DNA of 64,000 bases from Tangfeifania diversioriginum (lineage in GTDB: Bacteria > Bacteroidota > Bacteroidia > Bacteroidales > Prolixibacteraceae). The position numbers and the translations under genes are program-made. Below the pieces are notes generated by a model. The model saw only the letters and a list, made by a program, of their open reading frames with translations. It had not been told where the DNA came from and did not search any database. Of this stretch, positions 55,859-63,965 are shown in pieces (within the stretch, counting starts at the first letter, position 1; every line of letters starts with the position of its first letter). The DNA is taken from assembly GCA_945873105.1 (NCBI GenBank), contig CAMCBW010000008.1, forward strand, positions 62,001 to 126,000, read 5' to 3'.

Positions 55859-56887
55859 CTATGGCGCCAATCTTCTATTCGAAGATTCCCTGATTTCCAG
55901 TTCGGTGGGTAATACAAGGGTTCGGAATGTGCGTTCCTTTTGTTCTATCTGGTTCAATATCAGTTCAGCAGCTTTCTGTCCCATCATAAAGGCAGGCTGT
56001 ACAATGGTGGAGATGGAAGGTGATACCATTCTGGAGAAGGGTTCATTGCTAAAGCCTACAATACCGACCTCCTGGGGTACCTTTAAACCAAGTTCTTTCA
56101 AATAAACAATGGAGCTAAGCGCAGTAGTGTCGTTGCCACAAAAAATAGCATCCGGGGGATTGGGTAAATCCATCAATTTCTTGGCTGTGGCTGCTCCATC
56201 CTCACTGGTTAAGGAACTGGATACAGAAAGTTCCTCTTCGAATGGAATACCGTTTTTGGAAAGAGCTTCGAGGTAGCCCCTTTTCCGGTCTGAATAGGTC
56301 TGAAGATTCAGGGGCCCTGCCATGTGGCCGATCCGTTTGTAACCCTGGTCGATCAGGTGCTGTGTCACACGGAAGCCTCCCAGAAAATCGTCGACGACAA
56401 TTTTGTTGGCCTCAATTTCGGGAACAACACGGTCGAAGAAAACCAGTGGGATGTTCTTTTTGCGGAAAATTTTCAGGTGTTCGTAATTGGTGGGCTGCAT
56501 GGCAATCGAGATGATCAGTCCGTCAACCCTGTTGGCAAACATCGATCGCACAATGGCTATCTCCTTGTTGGCGAGGTCATTCGATTGAGAGATTACAACA
56601 GTGTATCCAGCCTTGAAGGCAACCTCTTCCACCCCACTGATGACTGCTGAGAAGAAATTCCGGTTGATCAGAGGTACAACGATACCAATGGTGTTCGATT
56701 TTTTGTTTCTGAGGTTAGAGGCTAGCGTGTTGGGATGATATCCAATGCGCTCAGCCACTGAAATTATTTTATCTCTGGTTTTCAGGCTTATACGCGGATT
56801 GTTTTGCAATGCCCTGGATACTGTAGAGGCAGAAATTTTCAATTCTCTGGCAATATCATGAATGGTTGGTTCGGATTTTTTTTGCAT
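55859..56887 (-). CDS. LacI-family transcriptional regulator of uronate catabolism
   Basis: 342 residues from the ATG at 56887 (MQKKSEPTIHDIARELKISA). An upstream TTG at 56899 is less likely. HTH plus hinge helix (TIHDIARELKISASTVSRAL, about 7-60, with ASNLRNKKS), then a periplasmic-binding-protein-like ligand domain (TIGIVVPLINRNFFSAVISG, GYTVVISQSN, VDGLIISIAM, PLVFFDRVVP, RIGHMAGP, DAIFCGND). It is divergent from kduI, and a LacI-type palindrome lies in between, so control of kduI and perhaps the genes beyond is likely. Confidence 0.9.
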   Translation of the reverse strand: MQKKSEPTIHDIARELKISASTVSRALQNNPRISLKTRDKIISVAERIGYHPNTLASNLRNKKSNTIGIVVPLINRNFFSAVISGVEEVAFKAGYTVVISQSNDLANKEIAIVRSMFANRVDGLIISIAMQPTNYEHLKIFRKKNIPLVFFDRVVPEIEANKIVVDDFLGGFRVTQHLIDQGYKRIGHMAGPLNLQTYSDRKRGYLEALSKNGIPFEEELSVSSSLTSEDGAATAKKLMDLPNPPDAIFCGNDTTALSSIVYLKELGLKVPQEVGIVGFSNEPFSRMVSPSISTIVQPAFMMGQKAAELILNQIEQKERTFRTLVLPTELEIRESSNRRLAP

Positions 56888-56955
56888 TTTGTAATTCAAA
56901 GAGATACAAAGATGGGAAATATTTTTTTCTTCCGCAGCTAATCCTTAAAAATAAT

Positions 56956-56967
56956 GCAATCGATTGC
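56956..56967. promoter_or_regulatory. LacI-type operator GCAATCGATTGC
   Basis: Perfect 12-bp palindrome with the central CG typical of LacI-family operators. It lies between the LacI gene and kduI and overlaps the -33 element proposed for kduI. Confidence 0.65.
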
Positions 56968-56994
56968 GCAATCTATTTATAATGTTTATATTTG
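56964..56994 (+). promoter_or_regulatory. Probable kduI promoter
   Basis: TTG (56964-56966), 20 bases, then TATATTTG (56987-56994), a full match to the Bacteroidota pattern. The transcript would start near 57001, so the tandem-repeat hairpin 57003-57120 would lie in the kduI 5' leader. Confidence 0.6.
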
Positions 56995-57002
56995 TAATAG
57001 AA

Positions 57003-57120
57003 AAGTGACTAAAGTGAGCTAAAGTGACTAGAGTGCCTAAAGTACTTGCGCCACGTACAACAATAGTTCGGAGTCCATAACTTTAGTCACTTTAGTTCAC
57101 GCTAGTCACTTTAGTCACTT
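57003..57120. repeat. AGTGACTAA tandem repeats with inverted partner
   Basis: Left arm of about four 9-10-base units (AGTGACTAA, AGTGAGCTAA and variants, 57003-57044); right arm of the reverse complement (AACTTTAGTCACTTTAGTTC to 57120). The two arms can pair to a long imperfect stem. It ends 17 bases before the kduI start. Related right-arm text recurs at 62330-62376 and 63966-64000. Confidence 0.8.
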
Positions 57121-57137
57121 CTATAAAAACTTAAATT

Positions 57138-57980
57138 ATGGCCATAAATTTTGAAGAACGCTTCGCTTCCCATCCTTCCGATGTTAAACATTACGACACA
57201 CAGCAACTAAGGAACCATTTCCTGGTAGAAAAGGTAATGGAAGCAGACCAGATTAATCTCGTCTATTCCCATTACGACCGTTACATCACCGGAGGCGCAG
57301 TGCCTGTCAGTCAACCACTTGAACTCACTTCCATCGAGCCGCTCAAGGCGCCTTTTTTCTGTTTCCGCCGCGAACTGGGCATTATCAATGTAGGGGGCCC
57401 TGGAACCGTTACATTGGATGGAAACTCCTATTCCCTTGATTTCAAAGAGGCACTCTATGTGGGCAAAGGTACAGAGAAGATCATCTTCTCCTCAAATGAC
57501 GCAACCCTACCTGCCCGTTTCTACCTGAACTCAACTCCTGCACACAAGGAACTTCCCACCCGTCACATTACGCTGAAAGAGGCCAATGTGCTGCAGATGG
57601 GATCGCAGCAAACCTCCAACGAAAGGCAAATCAATCAATTGCTGATCAGTAAGGTGGTCGAGACCTGCCAGCTTCAGATGGGTATGACAGAACTTCGTCC
57701 GGGCAGTGTTTGGAATACCATGCCAGCCCATACCCATAGCCGTAGAATGGAGGTTTATTTTTACTTCAATGTGCCCGAAGGCCAGGCTGTCTGTCACTTC
57801 ATGGGGCAGCCCCAGGAGACCAGGCACATCTGGATGGTCAACGAACAGGCAGTCATCTCTCCCAACTGGTCGATCCATTCTGCCGCTGGAACCGCCAACT
57901 ACATCTTTATCTGGGGTATGGCCGGAGAAAACCTCGATTATGCCGACATGGATGTCGTACAACCCAACCAACTCAAATAG
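57138..57980 (+). CDS. kduI: 5-keto-4-deoxyuronate isomerase
   Basis: 280 residues, the normal KduI length, no signal peptide. Zinc ligands fit H198, H200 ([15 protein letters not shown]), E205 and H247 ([22 protein letters not shown]). It converts 5-keto-4-deoxyuronate, made from unsaturated galacturonate, to 3-deoxy-D-glycero-2,5-hexodiulosonate in the cytoplasm. Followed by the kduD-like gene after a 199-base gap filled by a repeat. Confidence 0.96.
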   Translation: MAINFEERFASHPSDVKHYDTQQLRNHFLVEKVMEADQINLVYSHYDRYITGGAVPVSQPLELTSIEPLKAPFFCFRRELGIINVGGPGTVTLDGNSYSLDFKEALYVGKGTEKIIFSSNDATLPARFYLNSTPAHKELPTRHITLKEANVLQMGSQQTSNERQINQLLISKVVETCQLQMGMTELRPGSVWNTMPAHTHSRRMEVYFYFNVPEGQAVCHFMGQPQETRHIWMVNEQAVISPNWSIHSAAGTANYIFIWGMAGENLDYADMDVVQPNQLK

Positions 57981-58113
57981 ATTTTGGATTTTGGATTTTC
58001 GATTTTGGAATACTCGATGTGCTTAAGTTGTACATGTCCAAATCAAAAAATATTTGTAATGCATCAATGCTACATGCTGCTCAATCGAAAATCGAAAATC
58101 GAAAATCGAAAAT
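57981..58113. repeat. ATTTTGG/ATTTTCG seven-base repeats with inverted partner
   Basis: Four 7-base units (57981-58009) directly after the kduI stop, and the inverse unit AATCGAA repeated about four times (58083-58113). The middle of about 70 bases is unrelated. Confidence 0.8.
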
Positions 58114-58179
58114 ATTTAATTTAGTCTTTTATTTTGAGGAAGTTACAGTTTAAAATTTTTAACCTACATTATAACAACT

Positions 58180-58980
58180 ATGAATGATCTTTTTGACTTA
58201 ACCGGGAAAGTGGCCCTTATCACCGGTGGTACACATGGAATAGGCATGGCCATTGCCAAAACACTGGGGCAAGCCGGTGCCAAGATCTGTGTCAACGACC
58301 TTTCCGACGAGAAACTGGAAGCATGCAAGGCAGTCTATGCCGCAGAAGGCCTGGAGGTCTTTACGCTAAATTTCGACGTAACCAACGAAGAGGCAGTTGA
58401 CAAAGGCATTTCTGCCATTGAAAAAGCGGTGGGTCCGGTCGACATCCTTGTCAACAATGCCGGGATCATCAAACGGATCCCTATTCTCAACATGGCCATC
58501 AGCGATTTCAAGCAAGTCATTGACATCGATCTTGTCGCTCCGTTAATCATTGCCAAGCGGGTGGCTCCGGGGATGATTGCCCGCCGCTATGGAAAGATCA
58601 TCAACATGTGTTCGATGATGAGCGTCTACGGAAGAAATTCTGTATCGGCCTATGCTTCAGCCAAAGGCGGACTCAAACTGCTTACCGCCAACATGTGCTG
58701 CGAGTGGGCCAAATACAATGTCCAGATCAACGGGATCGGTCCTGGCTACATCGCCACCTCCCAGACTGCCGACATCCGGCTGAACGGCCACCCCTTCAAC
58801 GACCTCGTAATGACCCGCACACCCGCCGGACGTTGGGGCGAACCCGAAGATGTGGGCAATGCCGCGCTCTTCCTCGCCTCCAAAGCCAGCGACTTCGTGA
58901 ATGGCCATATCCTTTATGTTGACGGCGGAATTCTGGCCAACTTCGGATATGTAAAAGGAGAAAACGATTTACCGGAATAA
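58180..58980 (+). CDS. kduD: KduD-like short-chain dehydrogenase (2-dehydro-3-deoxygluconate forming)
   Basis: 266 residues. SDR features: TGGTHGIG (15-22) for NAD(P) binding, NNAG (92-95), S145, and Y158-x3-K162 (YASAK). The sequence is of the KduD/gluconate 5-dehydrogenase type. It would reduce the 2,5-diketo acid from KduI to 2-keto-3-deoxygluconate (KDG), and may also reduce the alginate-derived keto-uronate. Context between kduI and kdgK supports the role. A pure gluconate 5-dehydrogenase is the alternative. Confidence 0.88.
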   Translation: MNDLFDLTGKVALITGGTHGIGMAIAKTLGQAGAKICVNDLSDEKLEACKAVYAAEGLEVFTLNFDVTNEEAVDKGISAIEKAVGPVDILVNNAGIIKRIPILNMAISDFKQVIDIDLVAPLIIAKRVAPGMIARRYGKIINMCSMMSVYGRNSVSAYASAKGGLKLLTANMCCEWAKYNVQINGIGPGYIATSQTADIRLNGHPFNDLVMTRTPAGRWGEPEDVGNAALFLASKASDFVNGHILYVDGGILANFGYVKGENDLPE

Positions 58981-58994
58981 TGAATAATAAATAG

Positions 58995-59101
58995 GTCTCG
59001 CAAAGACGCAAAGGCGCAAAGAAGGAACACTCAATTATAAACAGAATCTCTGTTATGCGTCGGGTTATCAATACCTTTGCGCCTTTGCGTCTTTGCGAGA
59101 C
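58995..59101. repeat. Perfect 27-bp inverted repeat built from CGCAAAG units
   Basis: Arms 58995-59021 and 59075-59101 are exact reverse complements (three 8-base units CGCAAAGA/CGCAAAGG/CGCAAAG after GTCT). The loop is 53 bases. The element ends 16 bases before the kdgK start, so an upstream open frame starting at 59055 is only the translated repeat. Confidence 0.9.
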
Positions 59102-59117
59102 AAAAAAAGTATTAAAA

Positions 59118-60152
59118 ATGGAAAAAGTCATCACATTTGGTGAAGTGATGTTGCGCCTTGCAACACCCGGGTTCGAACGTTTCGGACAATCCGGAAACCT
59201 GAGTGCCACCTTCGGCGGTGGAGAGGCCAATGTTGCCGTCTCACTGGCCAATTATGGCATTGCTACCAGTTTTATCACCCGTCTGCCCAACAACGAGATC
59301 GCCGATGCCTGCATCAGGGAACTGAGAGGCTTTGGGGTAGGTACTTCCGACATCATCAGGGGCGGAGAACGCATGGGAATCTACTTCCTGGAGGCAGGTG
59401 CAGTCAGCCGTGCCAGCAAAGTAATCTACGACCGCGCAGGCTCCTCCATCGCGGGGATCAAATCCGGTATGATCAACTGGGACAAGGTTTTCGAAGGAGC
59501 GACCTGGTTTCACTGGACCGGCATCACCCCTGCCATTTCACAGGGAGCTGCCGATGTTTGCTTGGAAGCCATCAAGGCCGCCAACGAAAGGGGCATTACG
59601 GTGTCAACCGACTTGAACTACCGCAAGAACCTCTGGAAATACGGTAAAAAGGCGGACGAGGTGATGCCTTTGCTGGTCGAAGGTTGTGATGTTATCCTCG
59701 GAAACGAGGAGGATGCCGCCATGGCGCTGAACATTCATCCGGATGGTGTAGACGTAACCGCCGGTCATGTCGAAGCGGATGCCTATCTTTCGGTATCACA
59801 GAAGGTCATGGCGCAGTTTCCACGCTGCAAAAAGGTGATTACCACCCTGCGCGGATCGGTAAGCGCCAGCCACAACTCCTGGAGCGGCGTTTTGTACGAC
59901 GGTAAAACCCTCTTCAAGGCTGCCAACTACCAGATTACCCACATTGTAGACAGGGTAGGAGGGGGCGACTCCTTCATGGGCGGATTGATATACGGGTTAC
60001 TTACCTACCGGGATGACCTTCAATCAGCATTGGACTTCGCGGTAGCTGCCTCCTGTCTCAAACACACCATCTACGGCGACTACAACCGGGTATCTGTCTC
60101 CGAAGTAGAAAAACTGATGGGCGGAGACTCCTCCGGCCGCGTCTCCCGATAA
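59118..60152 (+). CDS. kdgK: 2-keto-3-deoxygluconate kinase, PfkB family
   Basis: 344 residues from the ATG at 59118 (MEKVITFGEVMLRLATPGFE). The start at 59055 is rejected because it lies in the repeat arm. PfkB marks: N-terminal GGGEANVAVSLANYG, NEEDAAMAL, and the C-terminal RVGGGDSFMGGLIYGL with the catalytic Asp. It phosphorylates KDG to KDPG. The neighbours kduD-like and eda make the pathway continuous. Confidence 0.93.
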   Translation: MEKVITFGEVMLRLATPGFERFGQSGNLSATFGGGEANVAVSLANYGIATSFITRLPNNEIADACIRELRGFGVGTSDIIRGGERMGIYFLEAGAVSRASKVIYDRAGSSIAGIKSGMINWDKVFEGATWFHWTGITPAISQGAADVCLEAIKAANERGITVSTDLNYRKNLWKYGKKADEVMPLLVEGCDVILGNEEDAAMALNIHPDGVDVTAGHVEADAYLSVSQKVMAQFPRCKKVITTLRGSVSASHNSWSGVLYDGKTLFKAANYQITHIVDRVGGGDSFMGGLIYGLLTYRDDLQSALDFAVAASCLKHTIYGDYNRVSVSEVEKLMGGDSSGRVSR

Positions 60153-60157
60153 AAGTA

Positions 60158-60340
60158 ATGTGAAAATTGGGAAATGTGAAAATGTGAAAATTGGTATTTG
60201 TTGTATTTTTACACATACTCATTGAAACCGCATTTTAATTTTTTGCCCAAATAGTAGAACTAATCAATAATTTTGGCGTCAATTTTCACATTTCCCAATT
60301 TTCCAATTTTCCAATTTCCACATTTCCCAATTTTCAAATT
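60158..60340. repeat. GTGAAAATTGG-type tandem repeats with inverted partner
   Basis: Left part (60158-60194) has units such as ATGTGAAAATTGGGAA. Right part (60279-60340) has the reverse (CAATTTTCACATTTCCCAAT, then TTTTCCAA units with a period near 8). The right arm ends 7 bases before the eda start. Confidence 0.78.
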
Positions 60341-60346
60341 ATAACC

Positions 60347-61021
60347 ATGGCCCGTTTTAAAAGACTAAAAGTCCTGCAAACCCTCACCGGGACAGGCATT
60401 GTTCCCTTGTATTACCACAAGGATGCAACCATTGTAAAGGGTGTTGTCAAAGCCTGTTATGCCGGAGGCGCAAGGGTTTTTGAGTTCACCAACCGGGGTG
60501 ATTTTGCCCACGAAGTATTCGCTGAGGTGAACAAATGGTGCGCCGCAGAGTGTCCGGAGATGATCATGGGGGTTGGCTCCGTGGTAGATTCGGCAACTGC
60601 AGCACTCTACATCCAGTTGGGTGCCAACTTCATTGTCTCTCCCAGCCTCAACCCGGAGATGGCCAAAGTCTGCAACCGGCGCAAAATCGCCTGGATGCCT
60701 GGCTGCGGCACCCTATCAGAGATCAACCTGGCCGAAGAGCTGGGTTGCGAGATCGTAAAGATCTTTCCTGGTAAGGAGGTGGGCGGACCCGCTTTCGTCA
60801 AAGCTATCCTGGGTCCTTGTCCATGGACCAGCATCATGCCTTCGGGTGGAGTTACCCCCGATCGCGAAAACCTCGAAGCCTGGTTCAAGGCAGGAGCTAC
60901 CTGTGTAGGATTGGGGTCGCAATTAACACCTCCAGAGGTGATTGCTTCAGGAGATTATGGTTTTATTGAACAAAAAGTGAAGGAAGCGATCGAAATAGTA
61001 AAAGAGATTAGGACTAAATAG
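60347..61021 (+). CDS. eda: KDPG (2-keto-3-deoxy-6-phosphogluconate) aldolase
   Basis: 224 residues, the usual class I KDPG/KHG aldolase length. E46 in FEFTNRG and Schiff-base lysine K138 in CEIVKIFPGK are in place, with PSLNPEMAKVC and SGGVTPDRENL. It splits KDPG to pyruvate and glyceraldehyde 3-phosphate, the last step shared by alginate and pectin. Its stop codon is the first base triplet of the next repeat. Confidence 0.95.
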   Translation: MARFKRLKVLQTLTGTGIVPLYYHKDATIVKGVVKACYAGGARVFEFTNRGDFAHEVFAEVNKWCAAECPEMIMGVGSVVDSATAALYIQLGANFIVSPSLNPEMAKVCNRRKIAWMPGCGTLSEINLAEELGCEIVKIFPGKEVGGPAFVKAILGPCPWTSIMPSGGVTPDRENLEAWFKAGATCVGLGSQLTPPEVIASGDYGFIEQKVKEAIEIVKEIRTK

Positions 61022-61243
61022 AAACGGAGAAACGGAGAAACGGAGAAACGGGGAATCTAACCGATATGGCATTAAATATTGGCGGGAATCTCTAAGTGCA
61101 AAAACTCATTTCTTACTATTCTTTTTTTCAATAAATTCCCGTCTCTATGTTTCACTGTTTCCCCGTTTCACTGTTTCCCCGTTTCCCCGTCTCTCTGTTT
61201 CACAGTTTCTCTGTTTCACTGTTTCCCCGTTTCCCCGTTTCTT
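61020..61243. repeat. GAAACGGA eight-base repeats with inverted partner
   Basis: Four 8-base units GAAACGGA (61021-61053) and, after about 80 bases, a longer run of inverse units (GTTTCACT, GTTTCCCC, GTCTCTCT; 61138-61243). The right arm reaches the stop of the convergent DUF1097 gene, so the element lies between two convergent genes. Confidence 0.8.
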
Positions 61244-61247
61244 TCCG

Positions 61248-61772
61248 CTACGCTTTCTTCATCACCGCCTTCTCATACAAACCCCTAAGCCATACGGTTA
61301 CGAATCCGTAAACCATTCCAATGGCACAATAGAGTAGAATGATAAAAGTGGAGGTGCCCATCGTTGCATTGGGGATGTAATTCATAAAGGCGAAAAAGAC
61401 GGCTGAGGAGATAAACAACGCTGGAACAAAATCAAGGAGTGCATGCGCCCGCTCCATCGAACACATCGGTATTACGACAATGAAAACTGCCAGCGGAACC
61501 ATCCAGAATCCTGCTGCACTCAACAATCCGGCCAGTTTGAAGATCAGGATGGCGGCGGTAATCCCCATTGCGTAGCCCAGAAAGGTGCGTGCTCCACCCT
61601 TCAGGGTACCCCCGGCCATAAAATACATGGCCCATGCCTGGAAGGTCACCCAGCCAAATCCCTTGTTGGCTTCGATGGGTAAAAATGGGCTAATAAACTG
61701 ATCCAATGCAACAAAGGTAGCTGCCAGAAATCCGATGAAAGTCGGAATAACGATAAATTTTTTGAAATCCAT
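61248..61772 (-). CDS. DUF1097-family membrane protein
   Basis: 174 residues, about five hydrophobic helices (for example FIVIPTFIGFLAATFVALDQ, MVPLAVFIVVIPM, FVPALFISSAVFFAF, FIILLYCAIGMVYGFVTVWL). GWVTFQAWAMYFMAGGTLKG is a DUF1097 hallmark. The function of the family is unknown. Divergent from the second kdgF, which may mean shared control and a role in uronate metabolism or transport. Confidence 0.8.
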   Translation of the reverse strand: MDFKKFIVIPTFIGFLAATFVALDQFISPFLPIEANKGFGWVTFQAWAMYFMAGGTLKGGARTFLGYAMGITAAILIFKLAGLLSAAGFWMVPLAVFIVVIPMCSMERAHALLDFVPALFISSAVFFAFMNYIPNATMGTSTFIILLYCAIGMVYGFVTVWLRGLYEKAVMKKA

Positions 61773-61875
61773 AATTGAAAAAAGTTTGGGTTACTTGTTG
61801 GTTCACAAATTGATTGACTCACTACAACAAAAAGAAGCATTTTTTTTGAAGTTTCCTAACATCCACCACAGGATA

Positions 61876-61921
61876 TTTGGCACAAATCTTGGCGATGGTT
61901 TGGCACCAATTTGTATCTTTG
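61876..61921 (+). promoter_or_regulatory. Promoter of the second kdgF with paired TTTGGCACMAA sites
   Basis: TTTGGCACAAA (61876-61886) and TTTGGCACCAA (61899-61909) are direct repeats 23 bases apart, about two helical turns. TATCTTTG (61914-61921) matches the -7 consensus. A TTG at 61889-61891 could serve as -33 with a slightly long spacer. The region also faces the divergent DUF1097 gene. Confidence 0.6.
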
Positions 61922-61940
61922 AAAGGTTAAAACAGATCCA

Positions 61941-62279
61941 ATGGAAAGCAAATTATACCTCTATCAAAACGAAATCCCGGTAGAAGAGCTGGGGGGTGGC
62001 GTCTCCCGTCAAATTCTTGGCTACAACGAGAACATGATGATGGTAAAAGTCATTTTTGAAAAAGATGCCATCGGTTACCTTCACCAGCATCCCCACACCC
62101 AAACCACCTATTGCGCCATGGGTGCATTTGAGTTTACCATCGGAGCCGAAAAGCAAATAATCAAAGCAGGAGATGCAACCTTCATTCCACCCGGCATCTC
62201 CCATGGGGTCCTCTGCCTCGAAAAGGGTATATTGATCGATACCTTCAACCCTCACCGCGCAGATTTTATTTCAAAATAG
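61941..62279 (+). CDS. kdgF: KdgF-type cupin, second copy
   Basis: 112 residues, cytoplasmic. Cupin metal motif YLHQHPHTQTTYCAMGAFEF and HGVLC near the end. It is a paralog of the 453 gene (shared ELGGGVSRQI, MMMVKV, QTTY, IDVF/IDTF blocks) but lacks the C-terminal tail. It probably opens the unsaturated uronate ring before KduI. Near kduI-kdgK-eda, it may serve pectin-derived galacturonate, while the other copy serves alginate. Confidence 0.88.
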   Translation: MESKLYLYQNEIPVEELGGGVSRQILGYNENMMMVKVIFEKDAIGYLHQHPHTQTTYCAMGAFEFTIGAEKQIIKAGDATFIPPGISHGVLCLEKGILIDTFNPHRADFISK

Positions 62280-62304
62280 TGATCTACAGTAACCAAAGGT
62301 TTTA

Positions 62305-62376
62305 GCTAAAGTCAGAGTCTGTCTGGCGTCCATAACTTTAGTCACTTTAGATCACTTTAGTTCACTTTCGTCACTT
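62305..62376. repeat. TAGTCACTT tandem repeats, relative of 57003-57120
   Basis: The right arm (62330-62376) reads GTCCATAACTTTAGTCACTT and continues with TAGATCACTT, TAGTTCACTT units. The same 20-base opening occurs at 57074. The left arm is reduced to AGCTAAAGTCAGAGT. Confidence 0.75.
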
Positions 62377-62391
62377 CTCTCCACAATTTTT

Positions 62392-62422
62392 CCTCCAAAT
62401 GCAAATTTTTTCATTTTGGAGG
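62392..62422. promoter_or_regulatory. Dyad upstream of the sheath gene
   Basis: CCTCCAAATG (62392-62401) faces CATTTTGGAGG (62412-62422) with one bulged base. It lies 112 bases before the sheath start. It may be an operator or a small stem. The region 62423-62533 shows no clear TAnnTTTG promoter. Confidence 0.4.
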
Positions 62423-62533
62423 GTTACCTTTTTGCCCCAAATGGGATAAAGTAGATACAACTGGAAAGTAATAATTCAGGGAATCAGCTAACTACGGATA
62501 TACTATTTTTCTGAATGGTTAAATGCTTCAGTC

Positions 62534-63928
62534 ATGTCAACCTACCTAGATTCTGGGCGTGATGGCCCACACAGATTGATTTTTCCTCCTATGGTGGAAG
62601 AGGTGGATACTGCGATCCCTGCCTTTGTCGGATATACTGACAAGGCAGAGAAAAGGATTCCCGGTGACCTGACCCTCGTTCCTACCAAAATCAATTCATT
62701 CAAGGAGTACGAACTCTATTTTGGAAAACCACACGATGCAGAGCTTGAAATAGTGGTAGCTACCGATGAGAACGATCGCTACCTATTAACCGATTGCAAG
62801 GTGCCGGCCATGTTCTACCTGCTCTATTATGCCGTCAAAAACTATTTCGACAACGAGGGCACCCCTTGCTGTATCCTCTCCGTTGGCACCTACCAATCTA
62901 CTCCCACCTTCACCCTCTTCAGGGAGAAGGAGAGCTCAAATTTCGGATTGCTGGATGGTGTGAACCGATTGGTTGAAGTGGATGAAATTGCACTGCTGAT
63001 CATTCCTGAGGCAGTTCAATTGGCTGAAAATGAGTTCTCAATGCTCGTTCAGTGTACACTCCAGCAATGCCACATCCTGGGCAATCGATTCGCAATTTTC
63101 GATCTTTACCATGGAGATAAACCCGGACCGGATTTGGAGCGTAACCGGAACCTTTTTGGTTTCCGTTGCCTCAGGTACGGAAGCGTTTATTATCCGTTTC
63201 TGAGGACCAGGATGAATTACCACATCAATCCAGCGGAGTCCAATGTCATGGTTAATTTCGGAGGCGAATTGCTTCCACTTGGCAAACTGAAGAAAAGCAA
63301 CAGGTTACTGGCCAAATTTGTAAGGGGAGAGCTCTTGAAGCGGTTTGTCACCATTCCATGTGCAGGTACGGTAGCCGCCGTTTATGTTTCAACCGACAAG
63401 AGCCGGGGGGTATGGAAATCACCCGGAAACCTGGGTCTGAAAGGGATCAGTGAACCAACGGTAACCATTGATAACCAGATGCAGGACCTGTTGTACAAGG
63501 ATCCCAAGGAGGGTAAATCCATCAATTCAATCCGCACCTTTGCAAACCGGGGTATATTGGTTTGGGGTGCCCGAACCCTGGCAGGCAATGAAGCAGAGTG
63601 GCGGTATGTTTCGGTGGTCCGGTTTACCTTCATGGTGAAAGAATCACTTTTTAAATCGACCCACTGGGTGGTTTATGAACCAAATGATTCCCAAACATGG
63701 AGCAAGGTAGTTGAAATGATCGAGGGTTACCTTACAGTGAAATGGAAGGAGGGCGCCCTGGCAGGTGTATCCCACTATTCAGCCTTTTATGTGAAGTGTG
63801 GTCTTGGCGCCACCATGACGGAACAAGATATCATGGATGGGAAAATTGGCATAGAGGTCGGCCTTGCCATTCTGCGACCCGGTGAATTCATCGTACTTAA
63901 ATTCTTCCACCAAAAACCGAAGGACTAA
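62534..63928 (+). CDS. Contractile tail-sheath protein (eCIS or phage-tail-like)
   Basis: 464 residues. AIPAFVGYTDKAEK (27-40) and INSFKEYELYFGKP (53-66) are the usual sheath N-terminal blocks, and FVTIPCAGTVAAVYVSTDKS (271-290) RGVWKSPGN with NRGILVWGARTLAG (338-351) the conserved C-terminal core. The N-terminus differs from the common MATYKTPGVYVEE form and carries about 12 extra residues. No signal peptide. Sheath subunits polymerise round the inner tube and contract to drive it through a target membrane. As no phage genes are near, an extracellular contractile injection system continuing past the right edge is the best reading. Confidence 0.85.
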   Translation: MSTYLDSGRDGPHRLIFPPMVEEVDTAIPAFVGYTDKAEKRIPGDLTLVPTKINSFKEYELYFGKPHDAELEIVVATDENDRYLLTDCKVPAMFYLLYYAVKNYFDNEGTPCCILSVGTYQSTPTFTLFREKESSNFGLLDGVNRLVEVDEIALLIIPEAVQLAENEFSMLVQCTLQQCHILGNRFAIFDLYHGDKPGPDLERNRNLFGFRCLRYGSVYYPFLRTRMNYHINPAESNVMVNFGGELLPLGKLKKSNRLLAKFVRGELLKRFVTIPCAGTVAAVYVSTDKSRGVWKSPGNLGLKGISEPTVTIDNQMQDLLYKDPKEGKSINSIRTFANRGILVWGARTLAGNEAEWRYVSVVRFTFMVKESLFKSTHWVVYEPNDSQTWSKVVEMIEGYLTVKWKEGALAGVSHYSAFYVKCGLGATMTEQDIMDGKIGIEVGLAILRPGEFIVLKFFHQKPKD

Positions 63929-63965
63929 AATTTCCGACACTCTCCCATCCTTCCTCCCCCCACTC

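Noticed and set aside
59055-59117. Longer start for kdgK
   Set aside because: The extra 21 residues are the translated arm of the inverted repeat.
62534-63928. Prophage tail gene
   Set aside because: No integrase, capsid, portal or lysis genes are near, though the region to the right is not visible.
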